The position numbers and the translations under genes were made by a program. Source: G038396625 sp038396625 (lineage in GTDB: Bacteria > Bacillota > Clostridia > Peptostreptococcales > Thermotaleaceae). From it: a DNA stretch of 64,000 nucleotides. The notes under the pieces were generated by a model. It saw only the letters and a program-made list of their open reading frames with translations. It did no database searches and was not told the origin of the DNA. Each line of letters begins with the position of its first letter. Position 1 is the first letter of the stretch. The stretch lies in NCBI GenBank assembly GCA_038396625.1, contig CP121688.1:3720001-3784000 (forward strand). Reading direction: 5' to 3'. Shown here one piece after another: positions 1-12,127 of this stretch.

Positions 1-1375
1 CCTTTACACCTGCTTGTAGTAATTCTTCCACATTAGACATCGATGCCCAAAAGACCGTCTTATGATCTGGTTTGCTAGGGAGAATGATACGTACATCTAC
101 GCCACTTAAAGCTGCTGTTTTTAGTGCCATCATAATACTTTCCCCTGGCACTAGATAAGGTGTATTGATCCATATTCTATCCTCAGCAGAGGAAATAATT
201 GAAAAGTATGCCTGCATAATTGATTCCCAATCAGAATCAGGTCCACTAGCAGCAATTTGAATCAATTGTTCTCCATAATATCCTAGTTTTGGAAAATACA
301 CCGTATCAAAGGATATTTCTTGCTTTGTCACAAATAACCAATCCATTAAAAAAATATTTTGCAGCCCATAAACAGCTTCTCCCTCAATCTTTAAATGACT
401 ATCACGCCAAAAGCCTAAGTACGAATTTTTACCTAAATATTCATCTCCAATATTTAATCCTCCTAAAAAACCTATTTTTCCATCTACCACAATAATTTTT
501 CTATGATTTCTATAGTTTAATTTTCGACTAAGTATCGGAAAAGCTACAGGAGAAAAACCATAAATTTCTACTCCTGCATCTCTCATTTCTTTAAAATACC
601 GCCCCGTTAATCTCCAACTTCCTACGCTGTCATAAATTACTCTTACTTTTACATCTTGTCTAGCCTTCTCCATTAGTATATTTTTAATCATTCCACCTAT
701 ATAATCATCCTTGATAATGAAATACTCTAAATGTATATAGTCCTTCGCTTTTTTTAACGCTTCTATAATTGATTCAAAAGTTTCTTGTCCATTCGTTAGT
801 ACCTTGGAACTATTATTAACAGTAATAGGAGATCTTGCACTATTGAGCATTAGATTAATCAATCTTCTTTTTACAAAACTTTCATTTTCTTCAAATAACC
901 GTTCATCTGCAATAGCCTCTTTTTGCATATGTGCTATTTGCTCAAAATGTAGAAAATCTTCCTTTCTTTTTTTCTTAAACATCTTCTTCTTTCGGACGTT
1001 TTGCCCTATGAATAAATAAAAAATAAAACCTACTATGGGGACTAAAACAAGTACTAGCAACCATGCAATAGTTTTGGAAGGGTTTTTATTTTCCATAAAG
1101 ATGAGAATGGCGATAAAAATTGTGTATATGGTAAATACAGTACCCACATACCCCTCAATTTTTTTAATCTTATCTGCATAGTCCTGCTTTCCAAATATAC
1201 TTACATCATCCTTTATTAACTTTATCTTATTTGCTAGCACATCTATATGGTTTTGTTCTTGAAGCATTCCTGCACTTGCTTGTATTGTAAAAAGGAGAAG
1301 GATCAGGACTACAAACAACCCTATAATATTTTTATTTTGTTTATTCACGCTACGTACCACCCCATCCACCAACAT
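1..1375 (-). CDS. cls: Cardiolipin synthase (phospholipase D family), C-terminus outside window
   Basis: Joins two phosphatidylglycerol molecules into cardiolipin at the membrane. Reading the minus strand gives a signal-like hydrophobic segment, then the two-helix PLDc_N region (ending around FIFYLFIGQNVRKKK), then the first phospholipase D domain with its HKD motif NYRNHRKIIVVDG and FLGGLNIGDEY, and the start of the second half (WINTPYLVPGES). The second HKD lies beyond base 1, so the gene is truncated by the window. The ATG at 1375 is in frame but has no clear ribosome site; a GTG at 1348, 8 bases after GGGGTGG, is a good alternative start. The N-terminal stretch before PLDc_N is longer than usual and looks like a cleavable signal sequence (ending near ASA). 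Confidence 0.9.
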   Translation of the reverse strand, partial: MLVDGVVRSVNKQNKNIIGLFVVLILLLFTIQASAGMLQEQNHIDVLANKIKLIKDDVSIFGKQDYADKIKKIEGYVGTVFTIYTIFIAILIFMENKNPSKTIAWLLVLVLVPIVGFIFYLFIGQNVRKKKMFKKKRKEDFLHFEQIAHMQKEAIADERLFEENESFVKRRLINLMLNSARSPITVNNSSKVLTNGQETFESIIEALKKAKDYIHLEYFIIKDDYIGGMIKNILMEKARQDVKVRVIYDSVGSWRLTGRYFKEMRDAGVEIYGFSPVAFPILSRKLNYRNHRKIIVVDGKIGFLGGLNIGDEYLGKNSYLGFWRDSHLKIEGEAVYGLQNIFLMDWLFVTKQEISFDTVYFPKLGYYGEQLIQIAASGPDSDWESIMQAYFSIISSAEDRIWINTPYLVPGESIMMALKTAALSGVDVRIILPSKPDHKTVFWASMSNVEELLQAGVK

Positions 1376-1615
1376 ATTCGATCATATGCTATATAATTAT
1401 TATACGCAACTCTAGGAAAGTTGTTTAAATGTCCTTTTAATCTTTTTTACCTTTATCGTAACTTACTATCCAATTTTTAGCAAGCCTCAAGATTTAGGTC
1501 TTTTTTTTATGCTTTTATTATATATCTAGCAATGATTATGCTTCTACCCAAGATCTAATTATGATATAATCTCTATGGCAGAGAATTTATGAACTTGGAA
1601 AGAGAGTGACCCTCA

Positions 1616-2560
1616 TTGAAAAATACCAAACTTAAAGGAACCTTTTTAATTATTGTATCCACAGTCGCCTTTGGGATCATGCCTACCATATCTCAGTTGG
1701 CTGTAAAGCAAGGCATGAATCTTTCTAGTATACTATTTTATCGATTTTTGATTGCTACAATTATCCTTTGGATATATATTTTTTTGCGCAGAATTCCCTA
1801 CAAAACTACCAAAGAACATTTTCTATATCTGATGCTCATAGGTATTCTAGGCTATGCAGGCACATCTTGGGCGTTATATGCTGCTTATGGATATATCTCA
1901 GGATCTCTTGCTACTATTCTATTATTTACCCATCCTTCAATGATTGCAATCTATGAGATGTTTGTCTCAAAAACTGGAAAGGATATTCCTAAGATACTAT
2001 CTCTCTTAACCGCAACAGTAGGTATGGTCTTTGTAGTTTGGGACAAAAACATGCAGTTAAACATGTCTGGTGTATTTTTAAGCCTGCTAGCTGCTATCTG
2101 TTATTCATTTTATGCTTTAGGCTTAGGTGAAAGAAGGACAAAACAAATGCATTCAATTGTTGTTACAGGCTATGTTTTATTCTTTGCGACTTTCACTTAT
2201 TTTATAAAATTAATGATTCAAAAGAATGTCTTTTTACCCAATACTACATTAGGATGGTTTCATATCTTTGCTTTGGCTATTTTTTGTACAGTCGTGGCTA
2301 CCATTACCTTTTGTAAAGGTGTTCAGTTAATAGGGCCTAGTACTGCCGTCATTATCAGTACCTTTGAACCTGTTTTTGCTTGCGTAGCTGGATTCTTTAT
2401 TGTAGGCGACAAGCTCACTTCATCCATTATTACCGGTGGCATTCTTATTGTATCTGCTATTTTTATTCTGCAAATACCTAATCAAGCTTTTCGCAATGTA
2501 TTAGGTTTTGAAAATACTTGGACTCGTTATAAGCGATTAGAATCCAAAAGACATTCTTGA
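1616..2560 (+). CDS. DMT superfamily permease (EamA family)
   Basis: Membrane exporter or importer of a small metabolite; the substrate cannot be told from sequence. The 314-residue product has about ten hydrophobic segments in two EamA repeats (about residues 5-140 and 150-290), each ending in the typical pattern of a conserved proline/glutamate region (FTHPSMIAIYE in repeat 1, STFEPVFACVAG in repeat 2). The start is a TTG at 1616, since the upstream GTG at 1606 is in another frame. A TATAAT at 1565-1570 is a likely -10 box. The stop codon sits inside a terminator hairpin. Confidence 0.85.
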   Translation: MKNTKLKGTFLIIVSTVAFGIMPTISQLAVKQGMNLSSILFYRFLIATIILWIYIFLRRIPYKTTKEHFLYLMLIGILGYAGTSWALYAAYGYISGSLATILLFTHPSMIAIYEMFVSKTGKDIPKILSLLTATVGMVFVVWDKNMQLNMSGVFLSLLAAICYSFYALGLGERRTKQMHSIVVTGYVLFFATFTYFIKLMIQKNVFLPNTTLGWFHIFALAIFCTVVATITFCKGVQLIGPSTAVIISTFEPVFACVAGFFIVGDKLTSSIITGGILIVSAIFILQIPNQAFRNVLGFENTWTRYKRLESKRHS

Positions 2561-2587
2561 TCTCATCAAGAATGTCTTTTTCTTTTT
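2546..2587. terminator. Bidirectional terminator between convergent genes
   Basis: Perfect 15-bp stem (2546-2560 with 2566-2580) and a 5-base loop, followed by a T-rich run on the plus strand and preceded by an A run, so it can end both the EamA gene and the convergent regulator gene. The permease stop codon is part of the stem. Confidence 0.9.
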
Positions 2588-2603
2588 ATCCTTTATATGT
2601 CTT

Positions 2604-3296
2604 TTAAAAATGAGATAGTTCCATTTCAACTCGTATCCCTCTACCAATAATTTTTACATCTTTTAGATTTTGGGTTACTTTTTGGATCTCGTGCTTATAA
2701 CTTATCAACTCAATCTTATGACCTTCTATTCTCTTAATCTTTCTGAACCTTCTTTTTCCTTCATATTCTACAAGTGCAAAAGAATTATTCACAAGTTCTT
2801 GATGAAGATATAATAATATCTTATCTTTTTTACAAATTCTAAAGCCCATTAGCATATCATCTGGAATTTCTATATAAGCTAACTTATCAGGATGAAAGCC
2901 TTCTACTTTTTTATTAATAATAGGAAAACTTCTATATCCTTTGATCTCCTGCATATAGATATCCAATATGGGAACTTTTTTAATAATATTCGATAGTGCA
3001 TCTTCCCAAGGCTCTAAGGGCACTATCGTTTTTCTTTTATGGATCTTCTCTTGTACTTGCGGCCTTCTCTTTGTTTCTTTTTGTTCTTCATTGGTAGGTT
3101 CAATGGCAATTTCTTCTTCAATATTTTTTCCTAAGACTTTAGAAATTTGTGTCAAAAGCTTTTCATTCAAAATCTTCTTACCGCTCTCTACATCCAAAAT
3201 AAAGGTTTCTGCCACCCCACATTTTTTTGCTAGTTGCTTTGGTGACATTCCCTTTTTCATTCGTTCTTCTTTGATTTTATTTCCAAGTCTACTCAT
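2604..3296 (-). CDS. HTH (XRE) regulator with S24/LexA-like C-terminal fold
   Basis: A DNA-binding regulator of unknown target. Residues 1-60 form a Cro/CI helix-turn-helix (KEERMKKGMSPKQLAKKCG, then AETFILDVESGKK). After a charged linker, residues of about 105-225 resemble the S24 peptidase/LexA beta-fold (IEIPDDMLMGFRICKKDKILLY, then a beta hairpin and FRKIKRI). At the place where LexA-type proteins have the catalytic serine of the G-D-S-M motif this protein has D-D-M, while the lysine strand (FRKIKRI) is kept, so self-cleavage looks unlikely. The ATG at 3296 is chosen because AGAGGTG lies 6 bases upstream; an in-frame GTG at 3305 overlaps that site. Confidence 0.75.
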   Translation of the reverse strand: MSRLGNKIKEERMKKGMSPKQLAKKCGVAETFILDVESGKKILNEKLLTQISKVLGKNIEEEIAIEPTNEEQKETKRRPQVQEKIHKRKTIVPLEPWEDALSNIIKKVPILDIYMQEIKGYRSFPIINKKVEGFHPDKLAYIEIPDDMLMGFRICKKDKILLYLHQELVNNSFALVEYEGKRRFRKIKRIEGHKIELISYKHEIQKVTQNLKDVKIIGRGIRVEMELSHF

Positions 3297-3362
3297 TTTC
3301 TTCACCTCTTTTATAACGGTTCATTTATCATGATGTACGTCTATTGTGGATTAATAACTACA

Positions 3363-3773
3363 TCAATAACATTTATACACACCTTTTTCTCTCAATTTTG
3401 TAGCAGTTTTACTGACAAAGGAACCCTCGACAATATGATGAAATCCCTTTTTGTCTATGATTTGCTTAATGTATTCAACATGTGGACATCGATCATAGTG
3501 ATGATTGTCAGTTGTCATACAAGAGGCCAAATGAATAACTACTTCATCCTTGCTAACCTCTGTATGTTTTTTTAAACTTTTGGAAATATGCTCCATTTTT
3601 GCTGATACACTTTTTCCACAACATCCTCCACAGGTAAAAGAAATATATTTTATATCCTGTGGATAGGATGTAAATTTTCCTGTACGATTATAAAAATCGT
3701 TGGTACATGCAAATCCACTACATCTGTTGTGTGCAATATCGCATTGAATAATCACAACATATTTTGATGTCAT
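3363..3773 (-). CDS. CGGC-domain protein
   Basis: Small cysteine-rich protein (136 residues) of the CGGC family, named for the motif seen here as FTCGGCCGKSVSAK at about residue 50. Further conserved-looking cysteines and histidines (QCDIAHNRC near the N-terminus, HLASCMTT, HYDRCPHVEYI) suggest metal binding; the biochemical role of the family is not established. The ATG at 3773 follows AAGGGGG at 8 bases and gives the usual family start (MTSKYVVIIQC); a longer frame to 3854 would run into trmB and has no ribosome site. Confidence 0.75.
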   Translation of the reverse strand: MTSKYVVIIQCDIAHNRCSGFACTNDFYNRTGKFTSYPQDIKYISFTCGGCCGKSVSAKMEHISKSLKKHTEVSKDEVVIHLASCMTTDNHHYDRCPHVEYIKQIIDKKGFHHIVEGSFVSKTATKLREKGVYKCY

Positions 3774-3831
3774 CGTATATACCCCCTTTATCATAGATAT
3801 AAATCTATTGCACCATAGCCCTCCTAAAAAG

Positions 3832-4473
3832 TCAATCTCTTTTGAGCGCTTCACACCGAAAGATTTTCATGCCTATCGCTGTAAACTTATCTTCGTATTC
3901 TGTTGTTACATTTTCTTTCATTTCCTCTTCATGTAAATTAAAAGTTATATGCTGTAATTTAAAATCGCAAAATGAAAATTCGTTTAAAGAAAAAGCAAAT
4001 AACTTTTCATTATCCGTTTTAAAATGAATTTCTCCCTTTTCTTGTAAAAGCACTTTATATTTTTCAAGAAAATTTTTATGCGTCAGTCGTCTCTTTGCCC
4101 ATCTTTTTTTAGGCCATGGATCACAAAAGTTTATATACACCCTATCTATTTCTCCCTTATCAAACACATCTTCTATATGACCAATGTCATTCCACAAAAA
4201 AACAATATTTGAGAGCTTTTTTTCATCCACCTTTTCTACAGCTCGTAGCAACACCTCTTCTTTTACTTCAATTCCAATATAATTGATCTGGGGATGTTTT
4301 TCTGCTAATGTAGTAATAAATTGTCCCCTTCCTGTGCCTAACTCTACATGAATAGGGTATTGATTGTTAAAATAATCTGCCCAGCTTCCCTTGAACTGTT
4401 GAGGGTCTGTACATATCCATTGATCGTAACTTAATAATTTTTCTTTGGCACCCGGTCTTTTTCGTCTTCTCAT
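3832..4473 (-). CDS. trmB: tRNA (guanine-N7-)-methyltransferase
   Basis: Methylates G46 of tRNA to m7G using SAM. The 213-residue length is normal. The SAM site is visible as VELGTGRGQF near residue 48, followed by NYIGIEVKEEVLLRAV, and the family signature NFCDPWPKKRW with the downstream FLEKYKVLL. The ATG at 4473 is 8 bases after AGGAG; an in-frame GTG at 4482 overlaps this site and is less likely. It ends just upstream of the CGGC gene and may be cotranscribed with it. Confidence 0.95.
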   Translation of the reverse strand: MRRRKRPGAKEKLLSYDQWICTDPQQFKGSWADYFNNQYPIHVELGTGRGQFITTLAEKHPQINYIGIEVKEEVLLRAVEKVDEKKLSNIVFLWNDIGHIEDVFDKGEIDRVYINFCDPWPKKRWAKRRLTHKNFLEKYKVLLQEKGEIHFKTDNEKLFAFSLNEFSFCDFKLQHITFNLHEEEMKENVTTEYEDKFTAIGMKIFRCEALKRD

Positions 4474-4581
4474 ACCGTACACTCCTATTTTAAATGATAT
4501 TTATAAATTTCTTGTTAGACCATGACTATATTATACTAAATTATCTCCTATTTCTATAGGTCTATCCTTTATTCACTACAC

Positions 4582-4618
4582 AAAAAAGATACCCATCCTT
4601 TACTAGATAGGTATCTTT
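4582..4618 (-). terminator. Terminator of the rRNA-tRNA operon
   Basis: Stem of AAAGATACC (4585-4593) with GGTATCTTT (4610-4618), followed on the minus strand by a run of six T. It lies just after tRNA-Ser, the last gene of the ribosomal operon. Confidence 0.85.
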
Positions 4619-4623
4619 CTAAA

Positions 4624-4715
4624 TGGCGGAGAAGGCGGGATTCGAACCCGCGCACCAGTTGCCCAGCCTAACGGTTTAGCAAACCGTCCTCTTCAGCCTA
4701 CTTGAGTACTTCTCC
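4624..4715 (-). tRNA. tRNA-Ser (anticodon GCU)
   Basis: Class II tRNA of 92 bases with a long variable arm and encoded CCA. The anticodon stem ACGGT/ACCGT holds the loop TTGCTAA, giving anticodon GCU for AGC/AGU codons. Acceptor stem GGAGAAG pairs with CTTCTCC. Confidence 0.95.
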
Positions 4716-4729
4716 TCATATAAATAAAG

Positions 4730-4814
4730 TGGTGCGGGTGGAGGGACTTGAACCCCCACGCCGTAAGCGCTAGATCCTAAGTCTAGTGCGTCTGCCAATT
4801 CCGCCACACCCGCA
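4730..4814 (-). tRNA. tRNA-Leu (anticodon UAG)
   Basis: Class II tRNA of 85 bases with encoded CCA. Anticodon stem CTAGA/TCTAG holds the loop CTTAGGA, anticodon UAG. Its first 22 bases are repeated exactly at 4923-4944, upstream in the direction of transcription. Confidence 0.95.
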
Positions 4815-4922
4815 TGATGTGAATCATTATTACTTATTCACGTATTAACTTATACGTGTGCAGAATGCTTTAGGGTCGACTAAGTGATTCACATCAAATC
4901 AGAGATTTGAGTTCTCTACTTA
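4815..4922 (-). other. Structured 108-bp spacer between tRNA-Leu and a tRNA-Leu remnant
   Basis: The spacer contains a 42-base hairpin element (4881-4922) that is related to one in the 16S leader (10050-10091), a short hairpin CACGTAT/ATACGTG around 4837-4856, and a perfect 12-base inverted repeat (4815-4826 with 4885-4896) that is an alternative partner for part of the 42-base element. It is flanked by two exact 22-base copies of the tRNA-Leu 5' end. Confidence 0.8.
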
Positions 4923-4944
4923 TGCCAATTCCGCCACACCCGCA
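4923..4944 (-). pseudogene. 22-base tRNA-Leu remnant
   Basis: Identical to the first 22 bases (acceptor and D-arm start) of the intact tRNA-Leu at 4793-4814, but the rest of the tRNA is missing and is replaced by a hairpin element. It is either what is left of a second tRNA-Leu gene or a duplication made when the spacer was inserted. Confidence 0.85.
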
Positions 4945-4970
4945 AATCAAATCTTAAAATATAATATTTA

Positions 4971-5047
4971 TGGTGGGCGCAATAGGGATCGAACCTATGA
5001 CCCCCTGCTTGTAAGGCAGGTGCTCTCCCAGCTGAGCTATGCGCCCA
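4971..5047 (-). tRNA. tRNA-Val (anticodon UAC)
   Basis: 77 bases with encoded CCA. Anticodon stem CTGCC with loop TTACAAG gives anticodon UAC. Acceptor TGGGCGC region pairs with GCGCCCA. It is the first tRNA after 5S rRNA. Confidence 0.95.
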
Positions 5048-5055
5048 ATATTCAA

Positions 5056-5171
5056 ACCAGCGACGACCTACTCTCCCAAGGCGCTTCCGCCTAAGTACCA
5101 TCAGCGCTGAAGGGCTTAACTGCTGTGTTCGGTATGGAAACAGGTGTGACCCCTTCGCTGTTGTCACTGGA
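5056..5171 (-). rRNA. rrf: 5S ribosomal RNA
   Basis: About 116 bases with the conserved segment around the CCGAACACAG and GTTAAGC boxes, and terminal stem CCAGTGAC/GTCGCTGG. Ends are set by that stem and may be off by one or two bases. Confidence 0.93.
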
Positions 5172-5296
5172 TATAGAAGGATATATACCTCTAAGCAACC
5201 GAAATTTCAAAATGATAATTTTGGAATTTGGTTGGCGCCGGTACATTTTGTGAAGCAACATGTACCTTCAAAACTGAACAATGTTAGAGTGTTTCT

Positions 5297-8222
<2,926 letters not shown>

Positions 8223-8281
8223 AGAAATTGTATGTTTTGCTTGTTCTCTACATTGTTCAGTTTTCAAGGTACAAAATGGAC

Positions 8282-8332
8282 GTTACAGAAATCTTTGATT
8301 TCGTTGTAACTCCTTTCTCAGCGTTAGCTGAG
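8282..8332 (-). ncRNA. 23S leader hairpin pair (rRNA spacer element)
   Basis: Two hairpins between tRNA-Ala and 23S: CTCAGC/GCTGAG at 8317-8332 and GTTAC...GTAAC enclosing AAATC/GATTT at 8282-8310. The same two motifs occur upstream of 16S (10033-10091) in the opposite order, suggesting a reused rRNA-spacer module. Function is inferred only (processing or antitermination). Confidence 0.6.
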
Positions 8333-8354
8333 CTTCCTATTTAAAAGATGCTTG

Positions 8355-8430
8355 TGGTGGAGATGAGGAGGATCGAACTCCTGACCCCCTGCGTGCAAGG
8401 CAGGTGCTCTCCCAGCTGAGCTACATCCCC
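8355..8430 (-). tRNA. tRNA-Ala (anticodon UGC)
   Basis: 76 bases with encoded CCA; anticodon stem CTGCC with loop TTGCACG gives UGC. It sits alone in the 16S-23S spacer; the tRNA-Ile often found beside it is absent here. Confidence 0.95.
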
Positions 8431-8480
8431 ACATTTGAAAGACTTGGTCTTTCAAAACTATACAGTGTAAGTTAAGCCAA

Positions 8481-10016
<1,536 letters not shown>

Positions 10017-10032
10017 AAAAATTGAAAAGGTA

Positions 10033-10091
10033 TCTCAGCTTTCGCTGAGTAAGCGATTCACACGAAATCGAAGATTTCGGTTCGCTGCTTA
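10033..10091 (-). ncRNA. 16S leader hairpin pair (rRNA spacer element)
   Basis: A CTCAGC/GCTGAG hairpin (10034-10049) beside a 42-base hairpin (10050-10091) with outer stem TAAGC/GCTTA and inner stem CGAAATC/GATTTCG. The 42-base unit aligns without gaps to 4881-4922 with 33 of 42 identities; the stem differences form three compensatory base-pair changes, so the RNA fold is being kept. Confidence 0.7.
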
Positions 10092-10105
10092 TGCTGGCTT
10101 AATTT

Positions 10106-10140
10106 CTTACACTGTGTAGTTTTCAAAGACCAATTGAGCA
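10106..10140 (-). promoter_or_regulatory. boxA-like antitermination site in 16S leader
   Basis: On the minus strand the leader reads GGTCTTTGAAAACT, close to the boxA sequence used by Nus antitermination complexes in Firmicutes rRNA operons. The same bases form one arm of the 16S processing stem. Confidence 0.55.
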
Positions 10141-10175
10141 TTTGTTATCAGTCCCATTTTTAGGAGACTCTTATT

Positions 10176-10204
10176 ATTTTACACAAAACTTCTTTTTTTG
10201 TCAA
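10176..10204 (-). promoter_or_regulatory. rRNA promoter P2
   Basis: Minus-strand TTGACA (10199-10204), 17-base spacer, TAAAAT (10176-10181). It is the promoter nearest to the 16S leader. Confidence 0.85.
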
Positions 10205-10247
10205 GTATTTTTTTGCTGTTTTATTTCTCTCATACGTGACAAAATAT

Positions 10248-10276
10248 AATATATCATATTTTAATTTCATTGTCAA
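10248..10276 (-). promoter_or_regulatory. rRNA promoter P1
   Basis: Minus-strand TTGACA (10271-10276), 17-base spacer, TATATT (10248-10253), 72 bases upstream of P2. Tandem promoters of this kind are typical of rRNA operons. Confidence 0.85.
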
Positions 10277-10476
10277 TACTTTTTTCCTAATATGATCATC
10301 TTCAATCATCACATGAGATTCTAGTTTCTCAAATACGTATTGACTGTTTTTAAGAACAGTACTTAATGTACCATATATCATATCTAAGGTCAATAGCTGA
10401 TTCTCTTGTAAATTATTCCATACACTTGTCTCGCTACCCCCTTTTGTCCACTTTGAAAACAAGCTTCATCTAATAT

Positions 10477-10647
10477 CTATCTTCTTCTTAATGGTTCATA
10501 GGCATCCTCTTCATAATCGAATTCCAATTTCTTTAATTTTGATTTATTCGTGAAATAATCTTGCTTTTTTACACGCTTTAATCGATCATAATCATCTTCT
10601 TCATAATCAAATTCTCTTCTATAAAGGTTACCGCTGTCTTTTCTCAT
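10477..10647 (-). CDS. Uncharacterised 56-residue acidic/basic small protein with repeated EFDYEED motif
   Basis: I do not recognise this protein. It is a clean reading frame of 56 codons with an ideal ribosome site (AAAGGAGG, 7 bases before the ATG at 10647). The sequence contains two copies of one motif, REFDYEEDDYDRLKR (residues 11-25) and LEFDYEEDAYEPLRR (residues 41-55), separated by a lysine-rich stretch. There is no signal peptide, membrane segment or cysteine. It lies directly upstream of the rRNA promoters, on the same strand, so its transcription could run into the rRNA operon. The repeat and the ribosome site argue that it is real; function is unknown. Confidence 0.7.
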   Translation of the reverse strand: MRKDSGNLYRREFDYEEDDYDRLKRVKKQDYFTNKSKLKKLEFDYEEDAYEPLRRR

Positions 10648-10767
10648 TTTCCTTCCTCCTTTACATTTTTCTTTTTTATTTTATCATAGAATTATATATA
10701 ATAAAGATATTAGTAGATATTAAAATTCCATATTATATGAAAACAAATTGCTTAAGGGGTGAAGGTC

Positions 10768-11286
10768 ATGAAGAAAGGATATATTCATGTGTATACTGGA
10801 AATGGCAAGGGAAAAACTACTGCTGCATTAGGATTGGCCTTAAGAGCTGTAGGGGCAGACAAGAAAGTTTTTATTGGTCAATTTGTAAAATCTATGGAGT
10901 ATAGTGAATGGAAATCACTTCAATATCTTAAACCTTTTATTGATATTGCTTTACTTGGAAAGGGATGTTTTGTTACAAAAGATCCTTCTCAGGAGGATAT
11001 CATGGCTGCCAAGGAAGGATTATCTTTCATTAAAGATATTTTTACAAAGCAGCAATATGATGTTGTAATCTTAGATGAAATTACTATTGCTATCTTTTAT
11101 CATCTGCTTTCTGTGGATGAGGTACTATCTCTTCTAGATGCCAAGCCAGATGAGATAGAGTTGATTCTCACTGGAAGATATGCTCCCCAAGAAATCATCG
11201 ATAAGGCTGACTTGGTTACAGAAATGCAAGAAATTAAGCACTATTATACACAAGGTGTTTTAAGTCGTACAGGGATTGATAAGTAA
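10768..11286 (+). CDS. cobO: Cob(I)yrinic acid a,c-diamide adenosyltransferase
   Basis: Transfers the adenosyl group from ATP to the cobalt of corrinoids, giving adenosylcobamides. The 172-residue protein has the CobO/BtuR P-loop VYTGNGKGKTTAALGLALRA at residues 6-25 and the Walker B-like VVILDEITIAIFYHLL. The ATG at 10768 is used because AAGGGG lies 8 bases before it; the in-frame GTG at 10759 overlaps this site. It stands alone between the small gene and nrdG and is followed by a terminator. It fits with the alpha-ribazole salvage genes at 23.3-24.5 kb. Confidence 0.92.
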   Translation: MKKGYIHVYTGNGKGKTTAALGLALRAVGADKKVFIGQFVKSMEYSEWKSLQYLKPFIDIALLGKGCFVTKDPSQEDIMAAKEGLSFIKDIFTKQQYDVVILDEITIAIFYHLLSVDEVLSLLDAKPDEIELILTGRYAPQEIIDKADLVTEMQEIKHYYTQGVLSRTGIDK

Positions 11287-11313
11287 ATGGCTGCAAATAT
11301 AACAAAAACCTTC

Positions 11314-11347
11314 AAAGCTGATAACTCCCTAGATTATCAGCTTTTTT
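11314..11347. terminator. Terminator after cobO
   Basis: Stem AAAGCTGATAA (11314-11324) with TTATCAGCTTT (11334-11344), followed by T residues on the plus strand; it may also serve the convergent nrdG. Confidence 0.85.
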
Positions 11348-11351
11348 ATCT

Positions 11352-12038
11352 TTAAAACCTTATTTTTACCACTTCAAAACAGTCTTTTATACTTTCTTTC
11401 ATATGCATCAATTCTTCTTTTCCGTAGGGTGTAAATTTATTTTTTCCTGCTAAAATCGTGTCTCCATCTTTAAAGTTCTGCAAAGCGTAAGTTTTACTTC
11501 CCTTTAGCAATCTTCCAATAGCCAGAATATCTTCTTCATTTAATAATTCTTTACATAAAGTTGTACGAAACTCATAGTCTATTTTTCCGTTTTGTATCTT
11601 CTGTATACTTTCTAGGATTTTTTCTGTATTTGTCTTTACACCTGTTAATAAGTCATATTTATGTATAGGCGCTTTTATATCCATGGCGATATAATCCAGC
11701 AATTTTTCATCTATAAGTTTTGCCAGCAATTTAGGATTTGTTCCATTGGTGTCAATTTTTACTAAGTACCCCAGTTTCTTTACTTTTCTAATAAATATAT
11801 CTATATCATCATAGAGTGTACATTCTCCTCCTGATATGCATACGCTGTCGATCATTGTTCTTCGTTTTTGCAAATAGTCAAATATATATTCCTCAGAAAT
11901 TCTTATTCCATTGCCATAAACCAATTCTGAATTATGGCAAAATGGACATCTAAAATTACATTTTGCAGCGAATACAACCGTTGAAATCTTATCTGGATAA
12001 TCTATAAAAGAAGTTTTTTGATGCCCGCTAAAATACAT
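11352..12038 (-). CDS. nrdG: Anaerobic ribonucleotide reductase activating protein (radical SAM)
   Basis: Uses a [4Fe-4S] cluster and SAM to make the glycyl radical on NrdD. The cluster motif CNFRCPFCH (CxxxCxxC) is near residue 28, preceded by FSGHQKTSFIDYPDKIS, and CISGGECTLY is the usual GGE region. The length of about 228 residues fits the longer clostridial form. The frame is open upstream to a GTG at 12107; I choose ATG 12038 because GAGGAG is 9 bases upstream and the family starts here, with ATG 12044 also possible. It lies directly downstream of nrdD in one operon. Confidence 0.93.
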   Translation of the reverse strand: MYFSGHQKTSFIDYPDKISTVVFAAKCNFRCPFCHNSELVYGNGIRISEEYIFDYLQKRRTMIDSVCISGGECTLYDDIDIFIRKVKKLGYLVKIDTNGTNPKLLAKLIDEKLLDYIAMDIKAPIHKYDLLTGVKTNTEKILESIQKIQNGKIDYEFRTTLCKELLNEEDILAIGRLLKGSKTYALQNFKDGDTILAGKNKFTPYGKEELMHMKESIKDCFEVVKIRF

Positions 12039-12127
12039 TTGCATTCTCTCCTCTACACAGTAAAACTTTATCTCTTCCAACAAGGAAAAAGAAGTGGTCA
12101 ACTTCACACTTCTTCGCCTTACATTTT

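Noticed and set aside
1480..1515. Weak hairpin before the T run at 1501-1508
   Set aside because: The stem is short and imperfect, and no gene ends there.
4793..4944. Attachment-site pair of an integrated element
   Set aside because: The repeated tRNA end encloses only 108 bases with no integrase; a genomic island is not supported.
4916..5167. Reading frame across tRNA-Val, 5S and the tRNA-Leu remnant
   Set aside because: It is explained by the RNA genes.
10160..10462. 100-codon minus-strand reading frame
   Set aside because: It lies across both rRNA promoters, has no good ribosome site, and is not similar to any protein family that I recognise.
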